Positions 1 through 11,380 of a DNA stretch of 64,000 nucleotides are shown here, one piece after another; the stretch's first letter is position 1; each line of letters starts with the position of its first letter. Both the position numbers and the translations under genes were made by a program. The DNA lies in NCBI GenBank assembly GCA_963691815.1, contig OY829661.1, forward strand, positions 1,729,001-1,793,000, in the 5' to 3' direction. The notes under the pieces were generated by a model. The model was not told the DNA's origin. It did no database searches and saw only the letters and a program-made list of their open reading frames with translations. Source of the stretch: Echiichthys vipera. Its lineage: Eukaryota > Chordata > Actinopteri > Perciformes > Trachinidae.

Positions 1-116
1 TATAATTGGTTCACATACTTTTGGAACAAACCCTCTGAAGTAAAACACTTTTGATTATATGCATGAAAAGAACATTTCTGATAATATTTTATACATTTCT
101 TTAACACTTGTTACAG

Positions 117-1163
117 GAGCATCTGGGTTTGGCAGAGATGTGGTATGTGGTGGCAGCACATCATCACACACTGGACAGAAGATGAATGGCAGTTAAATTT
201 CAGAATGAGGAAGACAACATTTATGCAGCTCTGCGACATCCTCCGGCCACACCTTCGAACACAAGCATCATCATTCAGAAAACCAGTGCCTGTGGAGCAA
301 CATGTGGCAATATGCATCTGGAGACTGGCCACAAATGTTCCATGAATGAATGAACCATCTCCCATTTATTTGGAATTGGCCAGTCTACTGCAGTCACTAT
401 TGCCAATCATGTCTCTCGTGTCATTGTGACCCACTTGCTTCCCCTGTACATTAAAACACCATCTGAACGTGAGTTAAGGCTCATTATTCAAGGTTTCAGA
501 GACCGGTGGGGGTTCCCACAATGTGGAGGAGCTATTGATGGGACTCACATTGGTATTTTGGCTCCACCTGACAGCCCTGCAGACTACTATAACCGTAAAG
601 GTTTTTACTCTGTCATCCTGCAAGGTGTGGTAGACCACCGTCTTCATTTCTGGGACATTTATGTGGGCTGGCCCGGCAAAGTCCATGATGCCAGAGTGTT
701 CGGCAACTCATCCATCTATGAGAGGGGTCAGGGTGGCACACTGTTCCCTGACATCACTGAGACTTTTGCTGGAGTGGATGTGCCAGTGGTCATGCTAGGA
801 GATGCAGCATATCCTCTACTGCCATGGTTAATGAAGCCCTACCCTGAAAACCAGCTCACCACCCCATCTCAGCTTAGCTTTAACTATCGTCTCAGCAGGG
901 CAAGGATGACTGTGGAGAGGGCTTTTGGTCGGCTTAAGGGAAGATGGCGTTGTCTGATGAAGAGATATGATTGTAGCATTGACAACATTGTTGTGTCAGC
1001 CTGTTGTGTGCTTCATAACTTTTGCGAAGATAACAGTGAGGAGTATGATGATTCCACTGTTGTTACTGATGAAAATGAGGCACTCAATCACCATGGTGGT
1101 AATGTGAACAACACTCCAAACACCTCAAGAGATGCCTTGTGTTCCTATTTCTCTAGTCTGTAA
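117..1163 (+). pseudogene. PIF/Harbinger (HARBI1-like) transposase, one frameshift
   Basis: This encodes a DDE-type Harbinger nuclease, which excises and inserts its element in the nucleus. The long open part (426-1163, 245 codons; its frame is open back to 354) shows the DDE_Tnp_4 signatures: GGAIDGTHI (Asp at residue 38), GDAAYPLLPW (Asp 126) and VERAFGRLKGRW (Glu 164). An N-terminal part (145-345) lies in another frame, and the frame changes near 345-353 with a stop at 351. A pyrimidine-rich tract ending in AG at 115-116 could be a splice acceptor, with the exon starting at 117. The triad looks intact, so decay is slight. No accompanying Myb-like gene or terminal repeat was found before 1163. 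The family assignment is firm; whether 117 is a true exon start is inference. Confidence 0.85.
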
Positions 1164-1217
1164 TCCAAACAAGTGACTGGTTTTTCTACTGCCACTTTTA
1201 TTTAACTTTTTTTTGGT

Positions 1218-1246
1218 AGGTCTATACATACTCTGTAAAGTGTCCT
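1218..1246 (+). repeat. Short relic of the L2 LINE 3' end
   Basis: About 29 bases match the phrase seen near the 3' end of the full L2 copies in this window (GGTCTATACCTACTCTGTAA, with one difference). It sits between the Harbinger and BEL/Pao pieces. It is too short to be certain. Confidence 0.4.
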
Positions 1247-1269
1247 TAACTGAGTCAAGTCTAAAAAGG

Positions 1270-1915
1270 GTCACAATATGGAAACATATGCCTTCTTGGA
1301 CCAAGGCAGCTCTGGCTCATTTTGTACATCAGGTCTTATGAATAAACTAAAGGGTTTCAGGAAGAGGAACTAAAATTCTCCTACGCACTATGGGCCGAGA
1401 AAAGCTTGTGGGAAGTTGCATTGTATCAGATCTGAAGGTAGCTGGCTTGGAAAGCGACCTGTACTGTAACTTGCCAGATGCCTTTACACAAAAAAGAATG
1501 CCTGTGTGCAGAAGCAATATAGCACAGGAGCAGGATCTGGTGAGATGGCCATATTTGCTAGGGGTACACCTACCTGAAATTGATGCAGAAATTGAGCTTT
1601 TGATCGGCTTGAATGCACCAAGAGTTCTGGAACCAATAAAGGTGATTCCAAGTGAAGGAGGGCCATATGCTGCCCAGACGTTGTTAGGGTGGACTGTTAA
1701 CGGGCCAATGTCTGGTGAAGCAGACTTAGAGCCTGCCAGCATCACTGTTAACCGCATCTCTGTTGTGAGATTGGATGAACTGTGTAAGCAGCAATTTCAA
1801 CTAGACTTCCCTGAATGCAGCCACGAAGAGCAACTGGGTCCATCAAGAGAAGATCGCCCATGGGGTGTGCCATTTGTTTGGAGCACTGTGGAAACAAGAA
1901 AGCAGATCGGATTGG
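1270..1915 (+). pseudogene. BEL/Pao retrotransposon pol fragment (aspartic protease region)
   Basis: Translation upstream of 1390 carries the BEL/Pao protease active-site phrase in the form AFLDQGSSGSFC (the family usually has D-x-G-S). It is followed by the conserved block ending GPYAAQTLLGWTVNGPM in the open stretch 1390-1935 (181 codons). A stop near 1375 separates the two halves. The fragment has no gag, reverse transcriptase or LTR, so it is a short relic. The last residues before about 1915 no longer look like BEL/Pao, and retroviral pol begins there, so a recombination or insertion junction lies near 1915-1925. The protease family call is firm and the exact end is approximate. Confidence 0.75.
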
Positions 1916-1917
1916 AA

Positions 1918-2841
1918 CCCCAACACTGCATTTGAAGCAAATTACTGAGCTTATTTCAGCAATGATACAGCCCACGTAACTTGCTATAATCAAATGCCAA
2001 GCACATAAGAAGGGGACAGATGATATCACACGGGGGAAATGACGTTGCAGATCAGGCGGCAAAGGAGGCATCAAAGAATCAAACAGCTATTTTAACACCA
2101 TTAGTGTCCTTAGAACCAGTTGTTACTCCTGAGGACATTATCTAAATACAAGAAAATGCAACATTGAGTGAACATGTAAAGTGGAAGCAGAGAGGAGCAA
2201 TGCCTGATAGCAAAGGGTTGTGGAGATCACATGAAGGGCTAATAGTGGCAGCAATAGCATTGCTAACGATGCTAATCTCTGACACGCAAAGCACTGATCA
2301 CCGTGCGAGGGGGGAAGTATTGAGAAAGATCAGACAACAAGGCTAATCTGTGCATGCACAAAGCTAAACTGGGTGGATGCTTTGCCACTAGCACTACTGA
2401 GCTATCACACGCAAGTACGAGGAATCACGCATCTAACCCCTCACCATGCTAACAGGACGTAGCATGCCTTGGCCACATTTGCGAGGTCCCCACGAGGGGC
2501 CTCCCTTGGAGCAGTTGCAAGCAGAGTTGAAAGAGTTTAAAATGAAGCAACTAACTGCCAAACATCTATATAATTACAGCAAGAAAACAGGGTTCCAGAC
2601 TCCGACACTGAGATCTTGAGACCAGCGGTGCCAGGTAACCAGGTGTACATAAAGGTGTACCGGAGGAAGTGGCACAGGCCAAGGAGGGAGGGTCCATACA
2701 CCTTGGTTCGAGGCACCAATGGCGGACCAGGTGGAGGGCAGCACAACGTGGTACCATCTGACCCACTGCACCAGGACGCGAACAGCAGCTGACCAAGAGA
2801 AAATTGAGCCAGGCGAGAGTAAAAGCAAAAACACCACCGAT
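1918..2841 (+). pseudogene. Endogenous retrovirus pol fragment: RNase H end and integrase
   Basis: This is an old, broken copy of a gammaretrovirus-like (ERV1-type) pol in a fish genome. From left to right it shows the C-terminal end of RNase H (a GNDVADQAAKEA stretch near 2037-2072), the start of integrase with a degraded zinc-binding region (2164-2346), and the integrase C-terminal domain with the GPY/F-type motif (REGPYTLV near 2690). Stops and frame changes occur near 1977, 2142, 2346 and 2450-2540, so it cannot encode a protein. The tail frame stays open to 2841, where the 15.2-kb element interrupts it. It resumes at 18036. No LTR, gag or env was recognised beside it. Confidence 0.8.
2835..2841. 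other. Left target-site duplication (CCGATAC)
   Basis: The seven bases CCGATAC stand directly outside the inverted end CAACACAGTCTCACTCC and recur directly outside the right end at 18036-18042. This is the footprint expected of a cut-and-paste insertion. Confidence 0.85.
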
Positions 2842-3261
2842 ACCAACACAGTCTCACTCCCAACGCGTAAAAATCTGGAGATTGGTCAGGGCCTTTGCCG
2901 TTAGTTACGGACTAAAAAGGTCTCCTTAAACGTACAAACCGAACGCAGAGGGCTTTCAACTCATTCCAATGTAAGCCCGTCCGAGGCGATATTTGAAGCT
3001 TAGGGCTATCCTTTAACGTCCATATCTGAAGTTTTGGGCTCTCCTTAAACGTCCATATTTGAAGCTCAGGGCAGTCTTTAAACGTATAAACCTGACGCAG
3101 GGGGCTTTTAACTCATTCCAATGTAAGCCTGTCCGCGCCGATATTTGAAGCTCGAAGAGCGCTCCTCGGGGTGCTCTTTGGGGCGCTCATCAGAGCGCTC
3201 CTTAAACCTACAAACCCGACGCAGGGGGCTTTCAACTCATTCCAATGTAAGCAGCCTGTCC
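2842..3261 (+). repeat. Left inverted terminus with sub-terminal repeats
   Basis: This is the terminal repeat of the 15.2-kb element. The first 260 bases mirror 18035-17780. Inside it a unit of about 50 bases, containing GGGCTTTCAACTCATTCCAA, occurs three times (2931-2983, 3083-3134, 3207-3261). A second motif, GATATTTGAAGCTYR, alternates with it. An AGCGCTCC-rich patch at 3155-3202 is found only on this side. Such sub-terminal repeats are commonly transposase-binding sites; that role here is inferred. Confidence 0.8.
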
Positions 3262-3805
3262 TCCACCCAAAAACGACCACATAGGTTGTTTGATCAAGGA
3301 GCTTATTACGACCCATAGGCACGTTTCGAGTTTAGCGGTCGTGTACATAACCACAATAAACGGTGTGTTGGGTATGTCGTCATCGCCTACCCTTTAACCT
3401 TTGGCACCAATCAAAATGTGATGCGCCAGAAGGAGGCGTGGCATTCACGTTTCACTGGACGTCGTAGCATTGGTAAGTCCGTTTGTGTACTAATTTATGT
3501 GGTCATGTTGTGTTCTGTGCGTGAGCTATCACGTGATTGTCTGCAAATCATGTGTAAGTAAGTTAGTTCAGTTTGACGTTTAAGTTATAACTCAGTTGGG
3601 AATGCCACGGAGGTCGTATGTTAACTATCAATAAGGCGCTAAGGTTAGCGCACATGCTAACACACTTTTTATTTATGCTATTTTGACAAAAAAATACTAC
3701 CTTAAGTGATTTGTGTATTTCCGTCAGTATTAGGACATCTGTTAACTATTTATTTTGGTAATAAACAGGTGAAAATGCACTGTAAGAACTTAGAGAGCGC
3801 ATTTT
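3262..3805 (+). promoter_or_regulatory. Non-coding stretch, possible promoter and first exon
   Basis: No open reading frame of note. A GC-richer block at 3360-3475 has a CCAAT-type motif (CACCAATCAAAATG near 3400) and ends in a good splice donor context (TTG|GTAAGTCC at about 3472). It could be the 5' exon of the plus-strand gene whose recognisable exons start at 7501, with the L2 LINE now in its first intron. This is inference from position and donor strength. Confidence 0.25.
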
Positions 3806-4600
3806 CAATTCAATTCAATTCAATTCAATTTTATTTATAGTGTCAAATCATAACAAAAGTTATCTCAGGACACTTTACAGAGTAGGTAAAGACCACACTC
3901 AATGAGTGTATTTATGATTTACATAGACCCAACAATTCCTCTGTAGAGTACAGTGGCAACGAAAACCTTCCCTATAACAGGCAGGAACGTCAGACAGACC
4001 CAGCTCTGTGGAGGACGGCCATCTGTCTTGACCGGTTGGGGAGGAAGAAAAGGAGAGAGAAAGAGAGAAAAGACACACAGATGGACAGAGAGAGACAGAC
4101 AGACACACATCCAGAGATGCAAGCAAAGCCTAACAGTAACTATAATATTTATAGTAATGTGAATATAACGTATATGTTAAGGCAGTTAATACAACAGAAT
4201 AGTAGAAACAAGCACAGCTAAGGTGACAGAATATGAAAATGATAATAATTATGGTGGCAAACATGATCAATGATGAGTAGTGGCAATAGCAGCTATGATA
4301 CAGCTACAAATTTTATAGTTTATTAAACTAGTGATATTATATATGAGTAACAGTGACAATAGCAGCAGGAAGCGTCATGTAGGACCACAGCAGCAAGCAC
4401 CACCACGATCAGCAGAGACCTGCGAGACGACAAAGCACAAACAGCTCCGGGGAAGAAGCTGAATCAGTAACATGCATTGATGGGACATGAATGATTCAGA
4501 CAGAGAGGAGAGAAGCTCAGAGTATCAGGAAAAGTATTATCCCCCGGCAGACTAGGCCTATAGCAGCATAATTAAGCAGAATAAAGTCTCATCGTAAGCC

Positions 4601-6939
4601 CTAGCTGTAAGCTTTATCAAAAAGGAAAGTTTTAAGTTTACTTTTAAATAAGGGGACAGTGTCTGCCTCCCGCATAACATTTGGGAGTTTGTTCCACAGG
4701 AGAGGAGCTTGGTAGCTGAAGGCTCTGCCTCCCATTCTACTTTTGGAGACTCTAGGAACGACGAGTAGCCCTGCATTCTCAGAGCGCAGAGATCTAGTTG
4801 GGTGATACGGTACTATGAGCTCTTTAAGATACGACGGAGCCTGACCAATAAGAGCTTTGTACGTAAGGAGAAGGATTTTAAATTCTATTCTAGATTTTAC
4901 AGGTAGCCAGTGCAGAGAAGCTAATACAAGAGAAATATGTTCTCTTCTATTTGTTTTAGTTAGTACACGAGCTGCAGCATTTTGGACCAACTGGAGACTC
5001 TTAACAGACTTATTGGAGCAGCCTGATAATAAGGAATTGCAATAGTCCAGCCTAGAAGTAACAAATGCATGAACAAGTTTCTCTGCATCTTTCTGAGACA
5101 CAATGTTCCTAATTTTTGCAATATTACGCAGGTGAAAATATGCAGTCCTTGTTGTTAGTTTTATGTGAGAATCGAAGGACATATCCTGATCAAAAATAAC
5201 ACCCAGATTCCTTACTGTGGTGCTGGAGGACAACACAACATCATCCAGAGTAACAATGTCTTTAGCTATTGAATTTCGGAGGCCTTTGGGGCCAAGTACA
5301 ATAATTTCAGTTTTGTCTGAGTTTAACATCAGGAAATTGCAGGTCATCCAGCTTTTTATTTCCGTAATGCACATTTGAAGTTTATCTAACTGATGGGTTT
5401 CTTCTGGTTTGATCAACAAATATAATTGTGTATCATCAGCATAACAATGGAAATTTATGGAGTGCTTCCTTATAATATTTCCTAAGGGAAGCATATATAA
5501 GGTGAAAAGAATCGGTCCAAGGACAGAACCCTGTGGGACTCAGTGACTAACTTTAGTGTGCATGGAGGATTTGTCATTAACATGTACAAACTGAGATCTA
5601 TCTGATAAATATGACTTAAACTAGCTCAGTGCGGTTCCTTTAATGCCGATCAGATGCTCTAGTCTGTGTAGCAGGATGTGATGGTCAATAGTGTCGAAGG
5701 CAGCACTAAGATCTAGTAAGACAAGTACAGAGACAAGTCCTTTTTCTGAAGCTATTAGAAGGTCGTTAGTAATTTTCACCAGTGCTGTCTCAGTGCTATG
5801 ATTTGCTCTAAATCCTGACTGGAAATCCTCAAATAACTCATTATTATGTAAAAAGTCACACAACTGATTGGCAACTAATTTCTCGAGGATCTTAGAGAGA
5901 AAAGGAAGGTTAGATATAGGTCTATAGTTGGCTAGTACCTCAGGATCAAGACTGGGCTTTTTAAGAAGAGGTTTAATTACAGCTACTTTAAAAGACATTG
6001 GTAAATAACCTGCTGATAAAGACATGACTGGAAAGTCATGACAAGTCCTTTTTCTGAAGCTATTAGAAGGTCGTTAGTAATTTTCACCAGTGCTGTCTCA
6101 GTGCTATGATTTGCTCTAAATCCTGACTGGAAATCCTCAAATAACTCATTATTATGTAAAAAGTCACACAACTGATTGGCAACTAATTTCTCGAGGATCT
6201 TAGAGAGAAAAGGAAGGTTAGATATAGGTCTATAGTTGGCTAGTACCTCAGGATCAAGACTGGGCTTTTTAAGAAGAGGTTTAATTACAGCTACTTTAAA
6301 AGACATTGGTAAATAACCTGCTGATAAAGACATGTTAATCATATCTAATACAGGAGTGCTAATTAAAGGTAACACTTCTTTAAGTAACCTAGTTGGAATA
6401 GAGTCTAGAAGACAAGTAGAAGGTTTTGATGCTGAAATAGTAGAGTTTAATTTGTTAAGGTCGACTGTAGAAAAGCAGTCCAAGAATATATCAGGTCGTA
6501 CAGTTTGTAAGGTTCCTGGGTTTGATGAAAAAATAGTGCCAAGCGAGTTGATTTTGTCTCTAATAGTTATAATTTTGTCATTAAAGAAGGTCATGAAGTC
6601 GTTACTACTGAGGGTTATAGGAATACATGGCTCAATAGAGCTGTGGCTCTCTGTCAGCCTGGCTACAGTGCTAAAAAGAAATCTAGGATTGTTCTTATTC
6701 TCCTCTATTAAAGATGAGTAATAGGCTGCTCTGGCATTACGGAGGTCCTTCCTATAGGTTTTAAGACTTTCTTGCCAAACTAAGTGAGATTCCTCCAGTT
6801 TAGTGGAGCGCCATTTACTTTCCAACTTTGGCGATATTTGTTTTAATTCACGGGTTTGTGAGTTATACCACGCATTTCTCAAATACAGAGCCCTGATAGT
6901 TTTATTTAGTGTTAGTGTACTCTTAACTTTTGTAGGCAC
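4601..6939 (-). pseudogene. L2 LINE ORF2, reverse transcriptase part
   Basis: Three open pieces on the minus strand (5983-6939, 5621-6025, 4601-5494) together cover the linker before reverse transcriptase, the polymerase and the C-terminal tail. Visible motifs are KPLLKKPSLDPEVLANYRPI, LLDLSAAFDTIDHHIL, the catalytic YADDTQLY near 5440, and LDYCNSLL followed by LHWLPVKSRIEFK in the tail, all typical of L2/CR1-type LINEs. Breaks: a 294-bp perfect tandem duplication (5733-6334) that shifts the frame, and a stop between 5494 and 5621 where the PQGSVLGP-type region should be. The product would be inactive. Confidence 0.85.
5733..6334. repeat. Perfect 294-bp tandem duplication with a hairpin spacer
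   Basis: Bases 5733-6026 are repeated at 6041-6334 with no difference that I can see. Between them are 14 bases which, with the end of copy one, form an inverted repeat: CATGACT at 6023-6029, a GGAA loop, then AGTCATG at 6034-6040. The duplication is confined to the L2 coding region. Confidence 0.9.
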
Positions 6940-6960
6940 ACGTTTTATTTCTCTTTTTAT

Positions 6961-7229
6961 TCTTTTGATTATTTACTCTACATTTTGCTAAATTTTTATT
7001 TTTAGTGGCAATAAGTAACATTTATGGAAGTGCAACTAATCCTGCTTCATTTTTTTACAATAAAAAAAACTCTCTTCATATATCACAAATCCAACGGTTC
7101 TTTTAAGAGCCATTTTCTTAATCCTTCTCCCTGTTACACTAATTTAATTTTCTGAGCTTTTGCTTTGTCATTTTGTCTCTTTGACTTTACTTTGACTGTA
7201 GCCTTTGTTTGGTCTTCTGTTTGTTAGTT

Positions 7230-7232
<3 letters not shown>
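6961..7232. other. Short AT-rich interval
   Basis: This joins the L2 5' end to the CT microsatellite. No gene or clear repeat was seen. Confidence 0.4.

Positions 7233-7296
<64 letters not shown>
7233..7296 (+). repeat. CT dinucleotide microsatellite
   Basis: About 32 uninterrupted CT units. The minus-strand open frame here is only an Arg-Glu repeat product of the microsatellite. Confidence 0.95.
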
Positions 7297-7299
<3 letters not shown>

Positions 7300-7500
7300 T
7301 AAAATGGCATCTGGAACAGAAAAGAAAACAAAGGGACTAAAGTTTCCAGAGTTACCTTGAGGAAGAGGGACAAGAATGGGAACATTATAGCTCAACACTT
7401 TAGGAAGAATCGATCTGGTCAGTAAAATATTATACAGTTCTACTGTTAATCACAAGTTGGTCAGCAGTAATGTTTCTTGCATTATGTTTTGTGTTTATAG

Positions 7501-10207
7501 TTAAACCGTGTGGCGCTAGGAAGCCCCCAGAAGTGGAGGAGTTGCTGACAGATGACATTCCTCAAGATGTCCTAAGTCTTGGTACACATATTGACATCTG
7601 ATAGCTTAAATAGCTTAAAGACGACCTTTATGTTTCCATTTAAAAATGTGAAATTTAGGGAACTGACTTAAGTAGTGGCCGTGATTTTTTTTATGCACAT
7701 GCAGTAACAAAGCCATTATGGAAATGACTTTTCTGTCTTTAAATACACTGTCCTTTACATCAATTTTTGTGTTTTATTATTTTAGATCAACATCTTCAGA
7801 GACTTAAGTGGAGGAGACACCCACAATGTCAGCATGAACAAGAAAACAGTTAATGTCTGAAAAAGAATTCAGAGCTGCAATGCCAGAGCTCTTGAATTCA
7901 AAATTGGGCGCAGAGACTGAAACTCCACATTTCTGTCAGCAATGTAAAACAGCTGATGATGGATGGCGTGTAGTCAGAAAAGGGTAGGCTTGACACGGTA
8001 CCAGATTGTAAAACTTTTCTGAATTTTGATATTTTCTGGGGGGTTTTGTGTGTGTGGATATTTTTTTTACAGGCAGAGCAGAGATGATAACTGTGCTTGC
8101 CATGGGATGGAACAACAGGAAGACAGAGAGTCTGCACAAGACACTGGCAAAAAGATTTTTCAAAGTAAGAAGTCTTTACTGCAAGTTAACATTTGTCATT
8201 TCATGGTTACTTTCTGTGGGCTTGAATACTGGCATCACAGGTTAAAGGAGTGACAACTTTGTTCAGCTCATGTCCTGTGACTGGTGTGGTGTGGAGGCAT
8301 GGCAGAGCCATATGCTGGTTGGCTGCTGGCTTGCTGTATCGCTGTGTTTTTGTGCTGCATTGGCTACAAAAAATGAGCAGAACAATGGGCTAATGGTCCA
8401 CTGACTCACTGCTACTGAGTTTAACAGTCCCTTCTCCTCACACCTTCCTCTGAAGAACATCCTCCCAACTAGCTGTGGCACACTTGACGGCCCCACTGGC
8501 GTGTGTTGTCATCATGACAACTCACAAAAATCACCATTAAGTGTTTTTGACATCAAATGACTGCAGCAAACAACTCAATGTCCTTTCTATCCAATTAGCA
8601 TTCTTATATATGTATTGCATTCTTTCACCATAAAATAGCCTTTGTTATAACAAGGAAATAATTGTTTCATGAGGCACATAGTCTCTTTTGAGGACATACC
8701 TTTAAGAATATCCTCATAAATTTGTGCTTGAATGTTTTGCATGTTGTCATTTAGGTTTTTCAATCATGATTAGAGATACACTCACTGGTATTGTCCCCTT
8801 TTTTTAAAATAACATTTTTTCTGATACTATGAAATACTTTTGGTGTATTAAATTCCACTAGATAGTTGTCCTACATCTTAAGCCCTTGTCACACATGCAC
8901 TGCAAACCTGAAACTATCTGAACATTTCCTGGTACAGCTGTGTGTGTACACAAATATCGGATTCAGTCGGACTGGGCATCAAATGGAGTTTACCCTCCCA
9001 GCTTAATAGTGCAAAGACTGGGTAATTCCAGAGTGTGCACATGTGTGAATACAGCTGCACGCTCCCCTTGCCTAAACCAAACTAAGTAGTTACATTAAGT
9101 GTGAACACATCTAAGTGTGTGCTGCATGTGTGAAAGAGAAACTCAGGACTATCTCCGGACCTGATTCTCTGACATTATTCTGGGTTCAAATGTGAAAACA
9201 TCTTTATTCTCTTATCTCTAATGCCCTATGTTAACATACCTTTTTACGGATCACACCATGACTTATCTATGTTTTTTTTTTTTTTAAACATTCTAAATGG
9301 ACTAAACAGAGGGCAGAAATCGAAGGAGCTAATCTTGAGAGTCTCAAGCAGGAGCTCAACATCTCTCTGGAGGACACGGAGGAATGGGTGTGTGACGTCC
9401 AGCAGTGGGCAGCCACTGGGTTATGGTACATTTCGCTATATGTTTTACAATACTATTTTTTTATGGTCAATTTTGCTTGTTTCTGTTTTTCAAAAGAGAC
9501 ATGTAGCTCATAGTAGTAGTACTTGGGAGCTGGCCAGGTAAATTCCACTTGATGTACAGTCTGACTGGATCAAATATTTGTGTTTTCACATACTGATTGT
9601 CTAGATCATTTTATGTTTGCAGTGTATATGTGAAAGGGGCTTAAGTGTTTTACTTTTGTCCCATCTGTTCTCTTTTCCAAAACAGTGGTGAGTCTTCGCC
9701 TGAAGAGGCGACTTTTTGACCAGGTTATGCTGGTCAGGCCTATGGAAGAGGAAAAAGTTATAATTGTGAAGGAGATGACCCAGCATTGCCAGTACCTGAG
9801 AAAGGCCTTGGACAAAGTATACAGCCTCCTTCGTCACACTCAAGAGAATATCACGAAACATAGTATGGTATGTAGTAGTACAGTCTCAGAGCTGGGCAGA
9901 CAATCTGCATTTTAATGTTCATAAAGAGTTGCCTTATTTTCTATCTGATTATTATTATTTCTTTTTTTTACATTTTATTTTAGCACCTCCCAGAGAGCTG
10001 AGAGAAAAGGGATACAGGGGGCTGCTCTGTTGTCTGCTGCACAAGCTGCACATTCTGCAGCAGAAACTGAGCGCAGTCACCAGCACTTACACCCATTTTG
10101 ACACTGAACCCTCCTTTTTCATGTTGGAGGAAGACAATGAGGACGTTGAAGAGGACAGTGACCAGGAGGACAACAGCACTCCAGATATTTCAGAGGAAGA
10201 AATGTAA
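7501..10207 (+). pseudogene. KDZ-like transposase gene, multi-exon, catalytic core missing
   Basis: Exon-like blocks with splice signals are 7501-7581, 7786-7983, 8073-8164, 9310-9419, 9686-9867 and 9984-10207. Exons 1 and 2 join in phase to give VEELLTDDIPQDVLSLDQHL, a leucine-rich N-terminus. A frame change near 7850 leads to FRAAMPELLNSK and a zinc-binding CxxC start (HFCQQCKTADDGW), like the CxC domains of KDZ transposases. Exon 3 (GWNNRKTESLHKTLAKRFFK) and exons 4-6 (EEWVCDVQQWAA, KVIIVKEMTQHCQYL, EKGYRGLLCCLLHKL, then an acidic tail and a stop at 10207) match the helical C-terminal region of that family as I remember it. The hundreds of residues with the nuclease core are absent between 7983 and 8073, and exon 5 to 6 phasing does not fit. 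A poly(A) signal lies at 10887. Role: remnant of the element's own transposase. Confidence 0.55.
8882..9640. mobile_element. TTAA-flanked inverted-repeat element (piggyBac-type MITE)
   Basis: The ends GCCCTTGTCACACATGCACT and, inverted from 9640, GCCCCTTTCACATATACACT agree at 22 of 26 positions when the next six bases are counted. Both sides are bounded by TTAA (8878-8881 and 9641-9644), the duplication typical of piggyBac insertions. Unexpectedly the 759 bases include exon 4 (9310-9419) of the KDZ-like gene. It could also be two partial copies of one MITE lying in opposite directions around the exon. Confidence 0.55.
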
Positions 10208-11336
10208 AGCCTTTGAGGCTGGGATTCAGTTGTGGACATAAGGCCGCAGGCCGTGTGCCTTTCACATATTCACAGCTGTGATGATGTTCAGCACAACATC
10301 ACTACCTCTCGTGTGATATTGCCATTATACATCCTTTCTACAAAGCACCAGACTGGAACTGGACTGTGGCTAAGCAACACATAACCATTTGTCTGTGCAA
10401 TAGCTTGATACTTTGTGTAAGCTAGAAACTAACTGTTGTATAAAGTTTACATAACAGGTGACGAAAGATGTGCTCAGTTTTGGGCAGAGTGCTGTACTTG
10501 TTACTCGTGGAAGTTCAGTAAATGGCTGCATTTATATAGTGCCTAGTGCTGGACAGTGTGACCAATTATTTGTTTAAATATTTTAAAGATTCTGTTTAGT
10601 TTCACAGTATATCACAGTGGGATGTGTTTTATTTTGCATGAGAGTGGCATATTCTAATGTGAGTACATAGAATATAAAAACATAGCGTTTTGAAATGTAA
10701 CATTATTAGTCACAAATTGTTGTGCCATGGTGTTCTGGTTCATCCAGTATACCGGTGGCTCATTCAAACATTACTGTTATTAAGAAACGAGGTTTTTTCA
10801 TACATCTAACATGTCTGGAGATAATCTTTAAAAATATTGTATTTTGTATGTAATAACAATGTAGACATGAAGAATTAAGCCTCACAAATAAATGTCTAAT
10901 CTACAGCTTTGTCTAGGGAATGTTTATGATATATTATTTATGAGTTATTACAAAGCGAACAAATAGTTGGAATGCACAGATGCATCGTTTTCTATTGTTG
11001 CTATGGTGGTTGCCACGCACGCTGCAGAAGCCGGAAGTGGCTATAGAGACGGAGCCAGTCCGCTGCATGCAAACCCTAATTTACTTAAAACTAATAAATA
11101 TTGTTCAAACACCTAGCATCTGAACTGTTTCTTAACATAAGGACCATATATATGAAGAAAAAACGGGAGTTAGGCTATATTCAATATTTAAAGTATACGG
11201 CACATTATTTACTACCCTTTTTGCAAACCAGAAAACTGCATACCTATTTCAAGAATACATCTTTACTTCTTGTTGACATAGATCATCTTTATGTAATCTA
11301 AATACTAATCCAGCTGTTCTAGATATATGATATCTG

Positions 11337-11380
<44 letters not shown>

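Larger units (their letters stand above)
3806..6960 (-). mobile_element. L2 LINE retrotransposon, 5'-truncated copy A
   Basis: The element is read leftwards. Its 3' tail is the TTGAA-type short repeat at 3806-3830, preceded by a non-coding 3' region up to about 4600 and by reverse transcriptase coding sequence up to about 6939. The 5' portion with the endonuclease is missing. The same 3' end occurs at 44199, 50526, 52535, 55385, 58393 and 61069. The copy lies inside the 15.2-kb element and is therefore younger than it. Confidence 0.85.

Noticed and set aside
6332..6721. 129-codon plus-strand frame
   Set aside because: Antisense shadow of the L2 LINE coding region; the same applies to plus-strand frames at 39229-40086 and minus-strand frames within 23074-25476.
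7168..7398. Minus-strand frame with an Arg-Glu repeat
   Set aside because: It is the CT microsatellite read in a frame without stops.
10980..11070. Possible ETS (CCGGAAGTG) and X-box-like (GTTGCTATGGTGGTTGCC) promoter motifs
   Set aside because: No gene start could be tied to them, and isolated motifs of this size occur by chance.
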